Source: Fratercula arctica (lineage: Eukaryota > Chordata > Aves > Charadriiformes > Alcidae). From it: a DNA stretch of 64,000 nucleotides. This document shows, in pieces, positions 62,740-64,000 of the stretch. Location: the NCBI GenBank assembly GCA_947846985.1, contig CANTUZ010000027.1, positions 2,725,535 to 2,789,534 of the forward strand, written 5' to 3'. The notes beneath the pieces are model-generated. The model worked only from the letters and a program-made list of their open reading frames with translations, was not told where the DNA came from and did no database searches. Positions within the stretch are counted from its first letter, which is position 1, and each line of letters begins with the position of its first letter. The position numbers were made by a program, and so were the translations under genes.

Positions 62740-64000
62740 TACTTGGATATGGTTGCAATATCGGGACAATTAGGTTTTTTGAGGCTGGTCCTGGGGGGAG
62801 TGAGCAATGGTGGTTTTGAGGCTGAAGGCACCAGGAGAGCCCAGAGCCCCAAGGTGTGTGGTGGGATAAAAGTGGTTCTAGGAAATCTCCAAAACAAGCC
62901 ACAGTTTTCCCTCGTGGCTGCTTGGGCGTGGCAGCAATCTCCAGACATTTGACTTGTTTGAGGCTGGTCCTGGGGGGAGTGAGAAAGGGTGGTTTTGAGG
63001 CTGAAGGCGCCAGGAGAGCCCAGAGACCCAAGGTCTGTGGTGGCATAAAAGCGGTTCCCAGAGACATTTAAAACAAGCCACAGTTTTCCCTCGTGGCTGC
63101 TTGGGCGTGGCAGCAATCTTGGGACGTTTGGTATTTTTGAGGCCAACCACGGAATAAGTGAGCAATGGTGGTTTTGAGGCTGAAGGCGCCAGGAGAGCCC
63201 AGAGCCCCAAGGTCTGTGGTGGCATAAAAGCGGTTCCCAGAGACATTTACAACAAGCCATAGTTTTCCCTCGTGGCTGCTTGGACGTGGCAGCAATTTTG
63301 GGATGTTTGCTAGCTTTGAGGCCGGCCCTGGGGGGAGTGAGAAAGAGTGGTTTGTGAGGCTGAAAGCGCCAGGAAAGCCCAGAGCCCCAAGGTCTGTGGT
63401 GGCATAAAAGCGGTTCCCAGAGACCTTTAAAACAAGCCACGGTTTTCCTCGTGGCTGCTTGGGCGTGGCAGCAATCTTGGAACGTTTGGTATTTTTGAGG
63501 CCAACCACAGAATAAGTGAGCAATGGTGGTTTTGAGGCTGAAAGCGCCAGGAGAGCCCAGAGCCCCAAGGTCTGTGGTGGGATAAAAGCGGTTCCCAGAG
63601 ACCTTTAAAACAAGCCACAGTTTTCCCTCGTGGCTGCTTGGGCGTGGCAGCAATCTCCAGACATTTGACTTGTTTGAGGCTGGTCCTGGGGGGAGTGAGA
63701 AAGGGTGATTTTGAGGCTGAAGGCGCCAGGAGAGCCCAGAGACCCAAGGTCTGTGGTGGCATAAAAGCGGTTCCCAGAGACAGTTAAAAAAAGCCACAGT
63801 TTTCCCTCGTGGCTGCTTGGGCGTGGCAGCAATCTTGGGACGTTTGGTATTTTTGAGGCCAACCACAGAATAAGTGAGCAATGGTGGTTTTGAGGCTGAA
63901 GGCGCCAGGAGAGCCCAGAGCCCCAAGGTCTGTGGTGGCATAAAAGCGGTTCCCAGAGACATTTAAAAAACAGCCATAGTTTTCCCTCGTGGCTGCTTGG
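62740..64000 (-). repeat. Array B block R, second copy (runs off the window)
   Basis: The block is related to about 60.60-61.90 kb as described there and continues past the end of the window. It contains one GGCCGGCC monomer at 63320. No non-satellite sequence was seen up to the end. Confidence 0.6.

Larger units (their letters stand above)
41705..64000 (-). repeat. Satellite array B, 179-bp subfamily, inverted relative to array A
   Basis: About 124 head-to-tail monomers of about 179 bp lie here. Read on the minus strand they share with array A the blocks ATTGCTGCCACG, GCCACGAGGGAAAACTGTGG, CTCTGGGAACCGCTT, CAGACCTTGGGGCTC and GGCGCCTTCAGCCTCAAAAC, so the family is the same but the orientation is reversed. 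Two main tail types exist. One resembles array A (CCTTTCTCACTCCCCCCAGG, then ATGTCCGGAGATTGCTGCC). The other is unlike it (TTGCTCACTTATTCTGTGG, then CAAACGTCCCAAGATTGC). Because 179 is not a multiple of three, frames rotate; this creates staggered 178-codon open frames that are not genes. Confidence 0.96.

Noticed and set aside
57364..63067. Minus-strand open frames of over 500 codons (57364-58944 and 61457-63067)
   Set aside because: They are built only from 179-bp satellite monomers read through rotating frames. Homologous monomers close by have stops, and elsewhere in array B the same process gives a series of 178-codon frames staggered by 179 bp (three monomers are 179 codons). This is a periodicity artefact.
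1..64000. CRISPR array or other prokaryotic repeat system
   Set aside because: There are no short repeats with unique spacers: the whole 180-bp unit is repeated. The presence of an LTR with a target duplication and eukaryotic promoter and poly(A) signals excludes a prokaryote.

Overview
The window is satellite DNA from end to end, and I see no protein-coding or RNA gene. It is a eukaryotic genome, almost certainly a vertebrate: a 179-180 bp tandem repeat fills it, with layered higher-order repeat (HOR) structure, and the only other sequence is a solo retroviral LTR present three times. The LTR has TG...CA ends, a 6-bp target duplication, CCAAT and TATA boxes and an AATAAA signal. The species cannot be named from the sequence. 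A bird or another amniote would fit, but that is a guess.

Layout. Array A (1-41504) is about 225 head-to-tail monomers, mostly 180 bp, in one orientation. Its first part (1 to about 12.65 kb) holds a six-monomer, 1080-bp HOR present about twice at 241-2460 and about three times at 6174-9600. These lie inside two related superblocks (about 20-3901 and 5953-11082). Its second part (about 12.66-41.5 kb) is a giant HOR with a period near 10.78 kb, about 58 monomers plus one LTR. There are two complete copies (12660-23450 and 23451-34226) and a third cut off by the gap (34227-41504). Each copy carries the same 346-349 bp solo LTR on the minus strand (17618-17966, 28585-28930, 39364-39709), flanked by GGCCTC on both sides. 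The provirus therefore inserted and collapsed to a solo LTR once, and was then amplified with the satellite. Each copy also contains a nested ten-monomer (about 1.8 kb) tandem HOR.

A 200-N scaffold gap (41505-41704) separates array A from array B (41705-64000). Array B is about 124 monomers of the same family but a distinct 179-bp subfamily, running in the opposite orientation. It has its own block duplications: about 43.4-46.8 kb matches 52.3-55.5 kb, a 538-bp three-monomer tandem duplication lies at about 49.02-50.10 kb, and further blocks repeat between 56 and 64 kb. A strongly divergent monomer recurs six times, and a monomer subtype with GGCCGGCC recurs seven times.

The array is most simply read as a centromeric or heterochromatic satellite shaped by unequal exchange and gene conversion; the chromosomal location is inference. 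Long open frames exist only because a 180-bp monomer lacking stops in one frame stays open, and because a 179-bp monomer rotates frames every three units. None is supported as a gene. The points most worth a second look are the LTR captured into the HOR, the strand switch at the gap, conflicting relationships among the three HOR copies, repeated 14-bp deletions at one microhomology, and clusters of single-base indels that look like assembly error.
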